A stretch of DNA of 64,000 bases from Candidatus Harpocratesius repetitus (GCA_021498095.1 JAIZWK010000001.1:3845450-3909449); one strand, 5' to 3'; numbered from the stretch's first letter, positions 17,252 through 27,459 are shown. Notes: generated by a model from the sequence alone, not told the origin. Made by a program: numbers and translations.

Positions 17252-18919
17252 ATGAATTTTATTCCATTATGCTTAGGATCAAATCCAGAAAAACGAGATG
17301 CTTTAGAAGTAAATTTATTATATAACTTACAAGAATTAGGTTGGGAATGTCACCAAAATGTCAGAGAAAAGAGTAGCGAAACTGATGTTGTTGCATATCA
17401 CACGATTTATCCCAATCCATTATATATTGAATGTAAAGCATGGGAAGAATCTGTTGGTGCAGATGAAGTTGATAAATTCTACTCTAAAATGAATAGACTA
17501 AATGACTATGTTAAATTCGGGTGGTTTATTGCACTCAACGGATATAAAAAAGGTGTTGAAAACTCATTTAAAGATCTTTCAAATTTAAAATTATTTACAG
17601 GTATTTCTTATTACCAAATGCTAAAAAATCAAAATTTAGTCATACCTTATGAGAATATCATTAATAAATACCATATTTTACTAAAAGAGATTCAAAAGAT
17701 TTATTTAATCTTTAAAAAGGAAAAGATAATTTGGTTAATAACATTGGAGGATGATTATTTTATTTTGGAAACAGGAAATAAAGAGATTTTAGAAAAAGAA
17801 GATATATCATTTATCTATTCAAACTTTAAATTAATGTCTTTAACCAATGAAAATAAAATACAAAGTTGCGATGAATGGGAAATTTTAAAACTATTTTTTG
17901 ATCAAAAGTCACACACAATAGAAGAAATATTAGAAAACAGAACTTATCATAAATCTACAATCAGATTCCATCTTAGGCATTTAATAAATGAGAATATTAT
18001 AATTAAAATCAAAAATGAATATATTTTAAGCAATTCTTTTTCTATAGCAGAAAAAATTGTTCAGAAATGTTCAAAGATCGAGAGTTTTGAAAGTATTCCT
18101 CAAATTAGATTTAATGAAAATAAAATTAGGTCTTTTGCGAAATCAATTTTCTTTAAAGACAATCTTAACAAATTTACCAAGAATATCTTGAAGAAATTTA
18201 ATATATTTAAGAAAGATAAAGAATCTATAAAAATTATTGAAAAAACAATTGCAATTTCTCCTTCAGCAATTTCTTATTGTTTTGGGGAATTTGATCGTAT
18301 ATGGGGAGAAGGTGAGTATACATTTGAACATCTAATGCAAACATTATCAATTCTCATTCTTATTGATTGTATGAATTTGAGAATATCACTCTTTCAAGAT
18401 TTAAGTAATGATAATAAATTGATATTTATCAATCCACAAATTGAAATAAAATACGCCCTAAGGAATGAATTATACTTACAATTAAAAGCATATCCTACAA
18501 ATATAGTTATTGCTAAATTGAAAGAGGGACATGGAATAATGTTGAGAGGATCGCTGTTAACATCTGCTGATGATATTATTTTGAACGATATGGGAAATCT
18601 ATTTATGAGTTCTGAACAATATGAGAAAGCAATTGAAATTTTTGAAGATAATATAAAATATTATCCAAATACAATAGGAGAATTGATATCAGTTGTAAAT
18701 TTGATGTGCTGCTATTTAAGAATCAATAAACTTGATGAAATTGCTGATCTTTATCAAAATTATCATGTTAAAATTGAAAAACTTTCAATGAAAAATATTG
18801 AAACTAAAAATGAAAAATTAGTCATTGAAAATGAAATACCCAAAATTAAAGAATTATTCCAGAAAAATTATGAAAATTATTTAAAAATAAAAATACAGAA
18901 TCAAGGGGAAAAAAACTAG
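17252..18919 (+). CDS. Mrr-like restriction nuclease with winged helix and TPR
   Basis: 555 residues. The N-terminal ~110 are a clear Mrr/NERD-like PD-(D/E)xK domain: Glu19, Asp45 (SSETDVVAY), Glu60-x-Lys62 (LYIECKAW). About 205-265 is a winged-helix domain (EILKLFFDQ... STIRFHLRHLINENII). Residues ~445-500 form TPR-like helix pairs (MGNLFMSSEQYEKAIEIFED). This combination suggests a nuclease with sensor parts, probably anti-virus defence. There is no partner methylase beside it, so it may act on modified DNA or as a stand-alone system; that is inference. Confidence 0.8.
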   Translation: MNFIPLCLGSNPEKRDALEVNLLYNLQELGWECHQNVREKSSETDVVAYHTIYPNPLYIECKAWEESVGADEVDKFYSKMNRLNDYVKFGWFIALNGYKKGVENSFKDLSNLKLFTGISYYQMLKNQNLVIPYENIINKYHILLKEIQKIYLIFKKEKIIWLITLEDDYFILETGNKEILEKEDISFIYSNFKLMSLTNENKIQSCDEWEILKLFFDQKSHTIEEILENRTYHKSTIRFHLRHLINENIIIKIKNEYILSNSFSIAEKIVQKCSKIESFESIPQIRFNENKIRSFAKSIFFKDNLNKFTKNILKKFNIFKKDKESIKIIEKTIAISPSAISYCFGEFDRIWGEGEYTFEHLMQTLSILILIDCMNLRISLFQDLSNDNKLIFINPQIEIKYALRNELYLQLKAYPTNIVIAKLKEGHGIMLRGSLLTSADDIILNDMGNLFMSSEQYEKAIEIFEDNIKYYPNTIGELISVVNLMCCYLRINKLDEIADLYQNYHVKIEKLSMKNIETKNEKLVIENEIPKIKELFQKNYENYLKIKIQNQGEKN

Positions 18920-19140
18920 AAGAATATTAAAAAAATACTTCAGAGAATCTAAATCTTAAACTTGAAATAAAAATCAAAATTAGTGTTAATAAGTAGAATT
19001 AAATTCAAGATTAAGAAAATCTAACCAAAGTAAAAATAATGGTGTTTCTTCAATAATAAAGCATTTCTCTTTCCATATCTTTCAAAACGTTTTATAATAC
19101 ATACCAATTCATCACGATCATAATATAGAATTAAAGAGAG

Positions 19141-20540
19141 TTTAATAAATCATCAATAGATTGTTTTTTTACTTTCATTTACTATATTTCATTCAACCAA
19201 ATGGATCGAAATCACAAAATAATATCTCAATTAGAAGAAGATTTAATATCAGAAAATCTTGAAATTCTAAAATGTTTGAAATTAGGACAACTTGTAGCTA
19301 AACATTATAATGATATTGAAATGGAATTTTGGATTAAAGATGAAATTTTTTGATTTGATAAAAGTAAATATCAAACAGATCCTGATAAATTTCCACAATA
19401 TAGGATTGTAACTAGACTTTTAAAAATACCATCGTTTGAATCTTCACCAGTAGGATTCAGTCGACCCCAATAAATTCCAAAAATCAAGTATGAAGTTGTT
19501 CCTAAATATTAAATTGATGATAATATCCCAAAAAGCATTAATTTCAACAAAAAAGAGAATATAGATTTGAATTATATTCTAGATGAAGATAGTGTAGATT
19601 TTCAAATTGAACCTTCTGAATTTAAAAACATACTCAATGTAGTAATTATGAAATTATTAGATTATATCTATGAAAAATCAAATTCTATCGAAAATATAGC
19701 AGAAAATACTTTGTTATTTAATTTGTTCAATAAATTTCATCAGATTACAAAAAGATTAGAACATAGACATGCTGGAATACCTATTTTGGTTATTGAAAAT
19801 GGATACAATCTTAAAGATTTACTTAATACTCTTTTATATAAACATTTTGATTCCATTCAAGTAGAAGAATATGGACACATTTATGCAGGAAAGCGATCCA
19901 GAATTGATTTTTTTTGAGATATGATGAAATTGCTATAGAAGTAAAGTGTGTAAGAGATTCAAATCATGCAAAAAGAATCTTAAGAGAAGAAATGATCTTA
20001 GATATTGCATATTACTCTAATAGAAAGGAATTTAAACACCTACCTCCTTATTTATGATTTTAAGTCACTTCTATTAAATAGAACTAATTTTATCAAAGAT
20101 TTAAAAGAAAATGTCCCAGAGAATTACTCTTCAATTAAAATTGTAATCAAACCAGATTTATAACCTATGATATCATGTAATTACACCCTTTTTTTTCTAT
20201 CTTTAACCCTTAGAAAACAAGCATCTGAGAATTGAAAACTCTGAATTTATTTGTATGTAGATGTATGTAGATGCGTTTATCGTATAAAATGATTGAAATT
20301 AGGTGCGATAACAGACGGATATTTAAGATATTCATACATTATTAATGAATTATAAATATAACGCAAATAATGTAAAGATATGGAAACATGTGAAATGATT
20401 AGAAACGCTGTCATTAAGGATTTTCAAGAACGGAGAAAAAAAATAGCAGAAATAATGAATATTAAACTACCTGTATTTCAAAAAGAGAATCGTGAAACTG
20501 AAAAGATTAGAAATTGGTTTAGAGAAAATTATAATCTCAA
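19141..20540 (+). repeat. 1.4-kb direct duplication, copy 1
   Basis: Matches 35070-36473 in the same orientation, covering the AbiTii-like gene, its 3' spacer and the start of the following gene. The match is strongest over the 3' part (19840-20540, including non-coding DNA) and weaker at the 5' end. The right end is abrupt: after TATAATCTC the two copies have nothing in common. Confidence 0.9.
19201..20162 (+). pseudogene. Dead copy of AbiTii-like/PD-(D/E)xK gene
   Basis: Homologous over its full length to the intact 321-residue protein at 35126. Starting at ATG 19201 the frame carries TGA at 19351, TAA at 19471 and TAA at 19510; then a lost T in a T-run before 19915 shifts the frame and gives another stop inside the nuclease core. 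The part 19567-19917 remains open by chance. The 3' end is nearly identical to the intact copy, the 5' end is not, suggesting gene conversion or a mosaic origin. Confidence 0.9.
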
Positions 20541-20988
20541 TTTTCAATTTGAAGATTTTGAACAACTTTATACTATTCGTATAAACAAAGAAATGGGGAT
20601 TGAAACAAGATACGTAAAAGGAATTCAAATTGAAATTAATCATCGCTGTTTAATTTCTGAAATCGAGATTTATTTAATTATTGGTCTCTTTCAAAAAAAA
20701 TATATTGAGAAAATTTATACTAATTTCAAAAAATATCAAGATCTGGTGAAAAGAAATTCATATATCTCAAACAGACTAAAGCAAATCGAGGATAAATTAT
20801 GGAAGTATGTTGATAATGATAGGTATTGGGTAATTTCAAATAAAAAATTTGAAAAAATAATAGGTTTTGCAGATGATTTGTGTATCTTATATGCAGATGG
20901 TATAGTAGAATATTATGATAATGAGATACAAAATATCAATCAATTGATTACTCTACACTTTCCTGAATATTTTAAGCATAAAAGATAA
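20380..20988 (+). CDS. Unknown protein next to AbiTii-like gene, 202 aa
   Basis: Intact here; its 5' part is repeated, broken, at 36314-36473. Helical, charged, soluble; no recognised domain. Because it follows the AbiTii-like gene in both copies of the duplication, at a spacing of about 220 nt, it may be its accessory or antitoxin-like partner. A TATA-like TATAAATATAA lies about 25-30 nt upstream of the ATG at 20380, so it probably has its own promoter. Confidence 0.65.
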   Translation: METCEMIRNAVIKDFQERRKKIAEIMNIKLPVFQKENRETEKIRNWFRENYNLNFQFEDFEQLYTIRINKEMGIETRYVKGIQIEINHRCLISEIEIYLIIGLFQKKYIEKIYTNFKKYQDLVKRNSYISNRLKQIEDKLWKYVDNDRYWVISNKKFEKIIGFADDLCILYADGIVEYYDNEIQNINQLITLHFPEYFKHKR

Positions 20989-21131
20989 CAAATCATTGTC
21001 AAATTTTTACTTTTTAATACTTTTTTTGCTTCAAGGGGGAATTTAGATCTGAAATCGTTGAAAAACAATCCAAAAATCAAAGTTGGAGATTAAAACTGGA
21101 AAACAAGTTAGAATATCCCTGAAAAAATGAC

Positions 21132-21359
21132 TTAATGCCATCCTCGTCTTTGATCAAGATAAAATGAAATTATAAAATCACCTATACCTCCTTTCCAATG
21201 AACAATATTACCTTGCATAAACTCAAACCGATCATTGCATTTTTCACAAGAAATTTGGATTTCATCATGAAGTTGTTTTATTTTCAGCATGTTTTTACAT
21301 TCTGGACAAATAATTTTGTCTTTGAGTATAAATATCCCTTCTCTTTCAACATAAATAGA
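21132..21359 (-). pseudogene. Fragment of zinc-ribbon protein
   Basis: On the minus strand a 75-codon frame without an in-frame ATG at its beginning reads KIICPEC ... ISCEKCNDRF and ends QRRGWH. Two CxxC pairs give a clear zinc ribbon. Lack of a start, with a stop just upstream, suggests a 5'-truncated remnant. It lies in the gene-poor stretch 20989-21767, in which I see nothing else convincing. Confidence 0.5.
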
Positions 21360-21767
21360 TTAAGGTGCTATTTATATTTATAATATCTAAAGTAGAAACC
21401 TTAAATGAATCTGGAGAGAACACCCAAATTCTTTTTCTGTGCTTTGGAAATCATTTAATTAATTTAAAATAATATGAAAATGAGTTTATTTTATATTAAT
21501 AAAAATATCAATGCCCTATTTGTTGTACATTTTCAACAAATAAGGAATGTCTTTCATCTGATAAACATAAAGAAATTAAAATCATAAAAAAAAACTAAAT
21601 TCAATTAAAATAGATTTTATTGTTAACAAGGAAAAAGCAAATTTGACATTTATAAGAAATAATTCTGAAATAAAATAAAAAAACGATAAGTCATGATTAA
21701 TTTAAATAAATGAAATGACAATTTTAATCAAATAAAGATTAAGAAATAAAGTATTTTAGTGAGAATT

Positions 21768-23384
21768 ATGGCTGAAAAAATTGATTTTAACACAATAGAT
21801 ATAGATAAATTATCCCAAATTATCAAAAGATTTATTGAAATCGCACTTCCATTACTCCCATCAGCAATTCAAAAGCATGTTGAAATTAGTAGACTAACCA
21901 ATATTATTCAATTCCCACTTATCCTAATAGAAGAAGAGAAGGGTTTGGAATTGAATGTTTTTACAAATGACAATCAAATAACCACTTCCTTTAAAAAATT
22001 TGATGTGTATAGGTTTTCAGATGGTTTTATATTCAATTTACTAAAAACTATAAAAAATAATGAATCTTTTAATAATGAATTGAGTGAATTGAGTGAATTG
22101 GGATTTTGGATCCCTGAAGTAGAATATATTTATGATTTCAAAAATTTCACTCTGGGAAGGATTTTAAGCTGTTGTTTCAAAGTCCTTATTAATCCTTATA
22201 TTGAAATCGAGAAACCTGAGAATATTCTAAATGTAAAAATAAATAAAGATATTATCCATAATGAAATACAGAAAATCTTTCAATTAGAAAAAGACAAGAT
22301 CCTTGAAGTTGAATATTTCTATTTTTTCTACGGTTTTTCTTTTCATGGTAAAGATACCATTGTGAATGAAGAAAGAAATGAGCAATTAATTGTTGCTTTA
22401 CCTGATAAAATTGAGAAACTCAGTCTTCATCCAAATATTCCAACAGCTGAAAAATCCTCAATGCATTCTTCTGAAAAATGGAGTTTTCTCACAGAATCAG
22501 CTGGTTGGATTACTGGAAAAACACTTATCTCCTATAATAATATGAATGATCATAATTGGGGAAAAAACTTGAAAATAATACCCGCAGAACTTTACGAAGA
22601 AGCATTGCAGTTGCTTGGTTATACAGATTCAAAAGTTCGCCTTATTGCACGAACATCTAAATATTCTAGATTTCCCATTTCTTTTCAAGTTTATAAGGGT
22701 GGAATTGGGTATTCTTCTCCTTTTACAAGTGTGAATTGGATAAAAAAAGAAGTATTTCCTTTGAATAAAGAAAAAATATTAGATTTAAAATCAGCTGAAT
22801 TCCAATTTATCCAACAATATACAAATAATTGGAAAAATATTACCTCATCGAATTTCCATAATTTAATTTTTAGTTGGTTTTCCCGTTTCTATCAATCTAA
22901 AAATTTAATTGATGTTATATTGGAAGGATGTATTTTACTAGAAGCCTTACTTTCAAATTCTCAGAGTGAAATTATGTTTCAATTCTCTACAAAAATTGCA
23001 ATTTTATTAGGAAATAGTATTGAAGAACGGGATAAAATATTTAATTTAGTTAAAAAATACTATGGATTACGCTCTAAAGTCGTTCATGAAGGAGGAGGAA
23101 ATTCATATAAAAAAAATCTAGATAAACTAAAAAATCAGGTAAATGACGTTTATAAATTTTCCAATTATTTAATAAGAGCTGTAATTTTTCAATTTTTCTT
23201 TACTGATGATAACGGAATTCAATTTATGACAAAATCTGAAATTAAAAAATTCTTGAATGATATAATTTTTGGAAAGAAACAAATCCCAAATGATAAAAAT
23301 ATTAAAAATAAAGTTAAACAAGAATTTTTAGACAAATTTATTCGTAATTTAAATGGAAAAAATCGACAGAATTCGACAAATTGA
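21768..23384 (+). CDS. HEPN-domain protein (ApeA-like), probable RNase
   Basis: 538 residues from MAEKIDF at 21768 (an in-frame GTG at 21759 is less likely). The C-terminal ~150 residues are an ApeA-type HEPN domain: an EALL helix (GCILLEALLSN), then the R-x4-H motif Arg435-SKVV-His440 in LRSKVVHEGGG, the catalytic signature of HEPN ribonucleases. The N-terminal ~350 residues are strand-rich, without a known family, and could be the sensor. HEPN proteins of this type are part of abortive-infection and toxin-antitoxin systems. No nucleotidyltransferase partner is beside it. Confidence 0.8.
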   Translation: MAEKIDFNTIDIDKLSQIIKRFIEIALPLLPSAIQKHVEISRLTNIIQFPLILIEEEKGLELNVFTNDNQITTSFKKFDVYRFSDGFIFNLLKTIKNNESFNNELSELSELGFWIPEVEYIYDFKNFTLGRILSCCFKVLINPYIEIEKPENILNVKINKDIIHNEIQKIFQLEKDKILEVEYFYFFYGFSFHGKDTIVNEERNEQLIVALPDKIEKLSLHPNIPTAEKSSMHSSEKWSFLTESAGWITGKTLISYNNMNDHNWGKNLKIIPAELYEEALQLLGYTDSKVRLIARTSKYSRFPISFQVYKGGIGYSSPFTSVNWIKKEVFPLNKEKILDLKSAEFQFIQQYTNNWKNITSSNFHNLIFSWFSRFYQSKNLIDVILEGCILLEALLSNSQSEIMFQFSTKIAILLGNSIEERDKIFNLVKKYYGLRSKVVHEGGGNSYKKNLDKLKNQVNDVYKFSNYLIRAVIFQFFFTDDNGIQFMTKSEIKKFLNDIIFGKKQIPNDKNIKNKVKQEFLDKFIRNLNGKNRQNSTN

Positions 23385-23754
23385 ATAAAATAAGCTTGAA
23401 ATGAGTGTTCATATAAATATATTTTAAATTTTAAATCATTATTCTAATATTATTTTAAGTTTGACTTTTTCATAAGTATTAAAACGAGTTAATGTATTAA
23501 ATCTATGCAATTAGTTCTTCAATATTGCTCAGAAATTCAGCTGGGGGTTTGAATTTGAAACATTTTTATGAAGAAGGTGGATGATACTAGTATAGCTCAA
23601 GAAAACAATTGATTACAGAGAATCATTCAAAGAATGTTGGGATAAATAACTAGAAGAAAAGTTATCATAATTTTATATTTTATTATTGAACAATATTACT
23701 CATAAAATACTAATACATCTTAAGTAATATTACCCTATTTACTCAGTGTTAATC

Positions 23755-24048
23755 ATGGTTTGGATGACTCAACAACAAAAACAAGAACGAGACGATAAAA
23801 TTCGTGAATTTATCGCTGAAGGTATGACGGTTGCTCAAATAGTTAAAGCTGTCGGGTGTTCAAATTCAACAGTTTTACGTTTAACTCCCAAAAAACATAA
23901 TAAAAATATGAGCAATATTACTGATGAAAAATATAAAAAATTATTGCAAGGAATGTTTGATTTTTTTGTTAAAAATAGAGATAATTTAGACTTTGATGAA
24001 AAAGATATAGAACTAATAAAAAAAGTGCAGGAGGTTTTGAATCAATGA
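23755..24048 (+). CDS. Small helix-turn-helix protein, 97 aa
   Basis: Starts at ATG 23755, 27 nt below TAATATTA; another ATG is at 23764. The N-terminal half is a helix-turn-helix like those at the end of resolvases (MTVAQIVKAVGCSNSTVLRL); the rest is an acidic helical tail. Probably a DNA-binding regulator of the small gene set that follows with an ATGA overlap. The preceding 380 nt (23385-23754) hold no gene that I can see. Confidence 0.65.
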   Translation: MVWMTQQQKQERDDKIREFIAEGMTVAQIVKAVGCSNSTVLRLTPKKHNKNMSNITDEKYKKLLQGMFDFFVKNRDNLDFDEKDIELIKKVQEVLNQ

Positions 24049-24277
24049 GCGATTTTGACTTGGCAAATTATTTAACAAATAAAATGAAGAAAGAAAAATC
24101 AACAAAAACTATTCAGAAGCATCCAAAATTAAACGAAAAATCAAATAAGGTATAAAAAACTGTGAAAAAAAACGTGCAAAGAAATTGAAGTCTCGAAGCT
24201 CTAAAACTAAATCCTTCTCAAAAACTTTGGATTTAGATCGGGGGATGTACAAGTTATTAACCAATACTGGAGATTAG
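24045..24277 (+). pseudogene. Frameshifted small basic protein gene
   Basis: The ATG at 24045 overlaps the HTH gene stop and gives 36 residues (MSDFDLANYLTNKMKK...). A second frame, open from 24149 to TAG 24275, continues with a similar lysine-rich composition (CEKKRAKKLKSRSSKTKS) without its own start. The two read as one gene of ~76 codons split by a one-base shift near 24120-24150. Either a mutation or a recoding site. Confidence 0.45.
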
Positions 24278-24280
24278 AAA

Positions 24281-24382
24281 ATGAGTAAATCCGAATTAGA
24301 ATCTGAAATTGCTATGAAATTGACCGATCCCACCGCATTAGCTACAATGTTGAAAAATCTCGCTTCTTATCTTGAGGGATGA
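24281..24382 (+). CDS. Tiny ORF, 33 aa
   Basis: ATG at 24281, three nt after the stop of the preceding frame, ending TGA at 24380. It gives MSKSELESEIAMKLTD... with a helical, acidic profile. Tight packing after two small genes suggests an operon (HTH, basic protein, acidic peptide). Function unknown. Confidence 0.4.
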   Translation: MSKSELESEIAMKLTDPTALATMLKNLASYLEG

Positions 24383-24435
24383 TAGAAGATTTCAAAATCA
24401 AAAATCTTATTATTTAAACACAATTATGCTTAAAA

Positions 24436-25044
24436 ATGAAATTAAAAATAAAAAACATAATAATAGGTTTAGTTATTTTCTTTTTTATATTTGGAATTGC
24501 ATTATCTTATTATATCGTTGAAGATAATCTAAAAAATGCTTTATTTTTACTTCTTATAGAACTTTCTCTTGTTGTAATATCATTTTTGGTAAATATTGCA
24601 TTTAATAATGGAATTAAAATAAAAAAACTAAAAAATATAAACGTTGAAGTCAAAATACATTGGGCTGATTTGAATATGAATAGACCAGTAAATAATTTTG
24701 AGCAAGGATTAGCTATAATTATTAAAAATATTGGAGAAACACCTGTAATCATCTCGAACTGTGGAATTTCTGTCACAGGACAAAGAAATGAGATATATTT
24801 CAGAAATGTAAGTCCAATTAAATTACCATTTAGATTATTAGAAGGGGAAATACTTACTTTAATGGGGAGATTCGCAGATTTGAATAATTTTCTAAATCAT
24901 AAAAAATTATTTAATGAAACCGTTCATGTAAAAGGATTTATTTTTACTGATTTTGGGGAAAAAATCACTACTAGTAATTCCTTGGAATATAATGCTGAAG
25001 AAATTCAGAGAATGCATTTAAATGGTAGTGAAATAAACAATTAA
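24436..25044 (+). CDS. Two-TM membrane-anchored protein, 202 aa
   Basis: Two hydrophobic helices (residues ~7-27 and ~33-56) followed by a basic stretch and a soluble strand-rich C-terminal domain (~68-190), probably facing the cytoplasm. No named family. The layout is similar to many island-encoded membrane proteins of defence regions. The 3' end overlaps the questionable minus-strand ORF at 24971 by 74 nt. Confidence 0.6.
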   Translation: MKLKIKNIIIGLVIFFFIFGIALSYYIVEDNLKNALFLLLIELSLVVISFLVNIAFNNGIKIKKLKNINVEVKIHWADLNMNRPVNNFEQGLAIIIKNIGETPVIISNCGISVTGQRNEIYFRNVSPIKLPFRLLEGEILTLMGRFADLNNFLNHKKLFNETVHVKGFIFTDFGEKITTSNSLEYNAEEIQRMHLNGSEINN

Positions 25045-25363
25045 AGATTTTTTTTCGTATTTCTGTGGGAATCGAACCAAAATCATGATTTCCGTGCATG
25101 ATATAATCATCTTCAATGCGAATTTGCTCGTCATCATCCTCAATTTCTAAAATCACATAAATATCAATGAGTTGGATAAATTTCTTCAGATCCGGGGATT
25201 TGATACATGAGAGATCAAGAGGGATCTTGACTTCTTTCATGGAATGAAAATAGGATGACAGTTCAAAAATGGGGATGTGATCGGGGAAGTATAATAAAAA
25301 AACAAATAGAATTTCATTTCCATTCTTGAAGTTCAATAAGATCTGAATAGAACATCTCTTCAT
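24971..25363 (-). CDS. Uncertain ORF, possibly a gene remnant
   Basis: 130 codons on the minus strand overlapping both neighbours (50 nt of the AlbA_2 gene, 74 nt of the membrane-protein gene). Middle part reads like real protein (SMKEVKIPLDLSCIKSPD, ILEIEDDDEQIRIEDD) and uses GC-richer codons than its neighbours, which argues for a transferred or older fragment. The first ~20 residues come from overlap with the upstream gene and are probably not native. Confidence 0.35.
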   Translation of the reverse strand: MKRCSIQILLNFKNGNEILFVFLLYFPDHIPIFELSSYFHSMKEVKIPLDLSCIKSPDLKKFIQLIDIYVILEIEDDDEQIRIEDDYIMHGNHDFGSIPTEIRKKIFNCLFHYHLNAFSEFLQHYIPRNY

Positions 25364-26261
25364 TTGACCTAAAATATGCTTTAACTTTTAGAGGAAATGT
25401 GTATCCATTTTCTTTCGAAAGTTCATCAAATTTTTTTCTAATAATATATGCTGAACAAGATTCTCCATCATTTAGTGTTTTTGGTAAATCCGTTCCCAAT
25501 ATTTTCTGTGGATTTTCCATTTCTAACATATTTTCAGTAAATCCATCATAAAATAATTTACCAGAAGTAATCCCTTTTGGCGGTGCGATTGTTATTTTAA
25601 TTTTTTCATCTTCATGCATTATTCCATATTCTTGTATAATTATTGGTCTTGTGCTAATGTTTACTGCTTGTATTGAAATGATCGCTTCCTTAGTAATCGT
25701 TGGTGCTAATGTTACTGGATTCAATGAAACTTTCAATTTTTTTTTCTCAACACCACCTTTCGAAAGAATGATTTCTTCTATATCTTCAATTTTTAACCTA
25801 CGTTTAGATCCGTCCATACGAACCCAAAATTCATAAGTTAGAAAATTAGGTGCTGATGGATTATCCCCTTGTCGAATTCCGTAAATTCCATTCTCTTTAG
25901 GTATTATTTTTATTGCTACAACATATTTTCCATTTGAAAGTGGAATTGGCTTAAATATTGGAAAGGGACTTAATATTGGATCAATTTTTTTTGGTAAAAC
26001 ATCATTCAATATCGTTTTTATCGCATCAACCTTAGTCTTTTCAATTCCAATTACTTTTATCGGTGAATCTTGAATCCCAAAAAATAAAAATCCAACCAAT
26101 GATCCATTTGCAAATGCAATAATATCACTTCTTAACTCATTTACATCGTTATGAAAATCAATTTTATATTCAATTTGAAATGATTCAAAATTCATAGGAT
26201 CAGCTTCAATTTTCATTAGTAATGCTTCATCTAATTCGTCAAAACTTGGAATGGAAGACAT
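25314..26261 (-). CDS. AlbA_2 (Schlafen-type) domain protein
   Basis: 315 residues from MSSIPSFDEL at 26261 (the longer frame starts with TTG at 26276). Residues ~20-160 form an AlbA_2 domain: FQIEYKIDFHND, then SDIIAFANGS and FLFFGIQDSP, the family pattern E..EfK, iaAFANs, G.i..GI.D. The C-terminal ~140 residues are strands in an immunoglobulin-like arrangement (VSLNPVTLAPTITKEAIISI). AlbA_2 domains bind nucleic acids and occur in transcription regulators and in Schlafen-like antiviral RNases. A paralogue lies on the other strand at 26936. Confidence 0.8.
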   Translation of the reverse strand: MSSIPSFDELDEALLMKIEADPMNFESFQIEYKIDFHNDVNELRSDIIAFANGSLVGFLFFGIQDSPIKVIGIEKTKVDAIKTILNDVLPKKIDPILSPFPIFKPIPLSNGKYVVAIKIIPKENGIYGIRQGDNPSAPNFLTYEFWVRMDGSKRRLKIEDIEEIILSKGGVEKKKLKVSLNPVTLAPTITKEAIISIQAVNISTRPIIIQEYGIMHEDEKIKITIAPPKGITSGKLFYDGFTENMLEMENPQKILGTDLPKTLNDGESCSAYIIRKKFDELSKENGYTFPLKVKAYFRSNEEMFYSDLIELQEWK

Positions 26262-26480
26262 GTATGATTGAATCAAATTAAATTTTTATTATTTATCACC
26301 TTATTAAATTTTTAAAATTTGATTTAGGACTATTTTTTGATTAATAATGAAATTTAATCATTAATATTTCTTATTGAAGCTAAAGAGATATTACTCCGAT
26401 TTAATGAAAAATTTAACAGATTAGAAAAAAACTTATTTATTAATTATTAAAAAAATAAATCCACAAAAACTCAAGTATAA

Positions 26481-26840
26481 TTGAAGTTTACAAGAAAAGA
26501 AAAAGATGTTCAATATGAACAGAAATCTAATCTCCCTGATTCTCGCATAATTGATGGTTTCATTCTTATTTTAAGACAATTCGTTCAAAACAACGATCCT
26601 ATCAGTATTAGGAATATGTAAAAATTATATGATTCTCTCTCAAATAAACTCATTGAATAAATAAAAGATTTTTTGGAGTATATTTTAGGATTTAGCAAAT
26701 CTGAGAAGAATGATATCAAATTTCCGGAATTAAAAGATAGTGAGATTCAAATCGAAACCAGTGATATAAAAGAAATTTCTGCAAAAATGAAAGAATTATT
26801 GCGATTTATTAAAGAAAAAACCTGTGAAAAATATAATTAG
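26481..26840 (+). pseudogene. Decayed gene with two in-frame stops
   Basis: One frame from 26481 to TAG 26838 reads as a continuous protein of 119 codons (FTRKEKDVQYEQKSNLPD ... SEIQIETSDIKEISAKMKEL) broken by TAA at 26619 and TAA at 26658. Protein-like composition on both sides of the stops supports a recently dead gene. The product is unknown. It occupies most of the gap between the two AlbA_2 genes. Confidence 0.5.
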
Positions 26841-26935
26841 GTTGCAACTCCAAAAAAACGATGAAAGATATTGATATTTTTTTGTTTTCACGGAAACTAG
26901 AATTATAAACGAATAATTTGAAGGAAAGTTTTACA

Positions 26936-27457
26936 ATGAAACTTCTAAATAAAACTTTAAAGACAATTACAGTTGAAGATATTCTCGAGATAGATAATCA
27001 ACCTGAAAATTTTGAATCTTTGCAAATTGAATATATGATAAAATTTGATGGAAATACTTCTGAATTAAGAAACGATTTTATACAATTTGCTAATAGTCAT
27101 CAAGATGGCATTCTAATTTTTGGAATACAAGACGATCCAAAAAGAATAATAGGGATTGAGAAAAATGAAGTCGATGGAATAAAAAAAGTTTTAAATAATG
27201 TATTAAAAAAAATGGTCTCCCCAATACTTTCTCCTTTCCCAGAATATAGAGCAATTAGAATCAATGAAGAAAAATATGTGTTTCTCATCAATATTAAAGC
27301 CAAAGAAATAGGTATTTATGCAATTCAAGGGAATGATAACCCAAATCATAAGGATTATTATAAATATCAATTTTGGATACAATTAGATGGGAATAAACAC
27401 CGAATGAATATTCATGAATTAGTGGAGTTAATTGAACAAAAGAAAAACGAGTTATAA
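26936..27457 (+). CDS. AlbA_2 domain protein, C-terminally cut
   Basis: 173 residues from ATG 26936, preceded by AAGGAAAG. The AlbA_2 domain is complete (FESLQIEYMIKFDG, DFIQFANSHQDGILIFGIQDDP) and closely similar to the protein at 25314. The frame ends in TAA at 27455 where the paralogue continues into its C-terminal domain; that part is found, out of frame, just downstream (27460-27735). Could still act as a bare AlbA_2 protein. Confidence 0.7.
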   Translation: MKLLNKTLKTITVEDILEIDNQPENFESLQIEYMIKFDGNTSELRNDFIQFANSHQDGILIFGIQDDPKRIIGIEKNEVDGIKKVLNNVLKKMVSPILSPFPEYRAIRINEEKYVFLINIKAKEIGIYAIQGNDNPNHKDYYKYQFWIQLDGNKHRMNIHELVELIEQKKNEL

Positions 27458-27459
27458 AA

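Noticed and set aside
25040..25110. tRNA-like segment with AATCGAACC
   Set aside because: No cloverleaf can be drawn; the stretch lies in a minus-strand reading frame.
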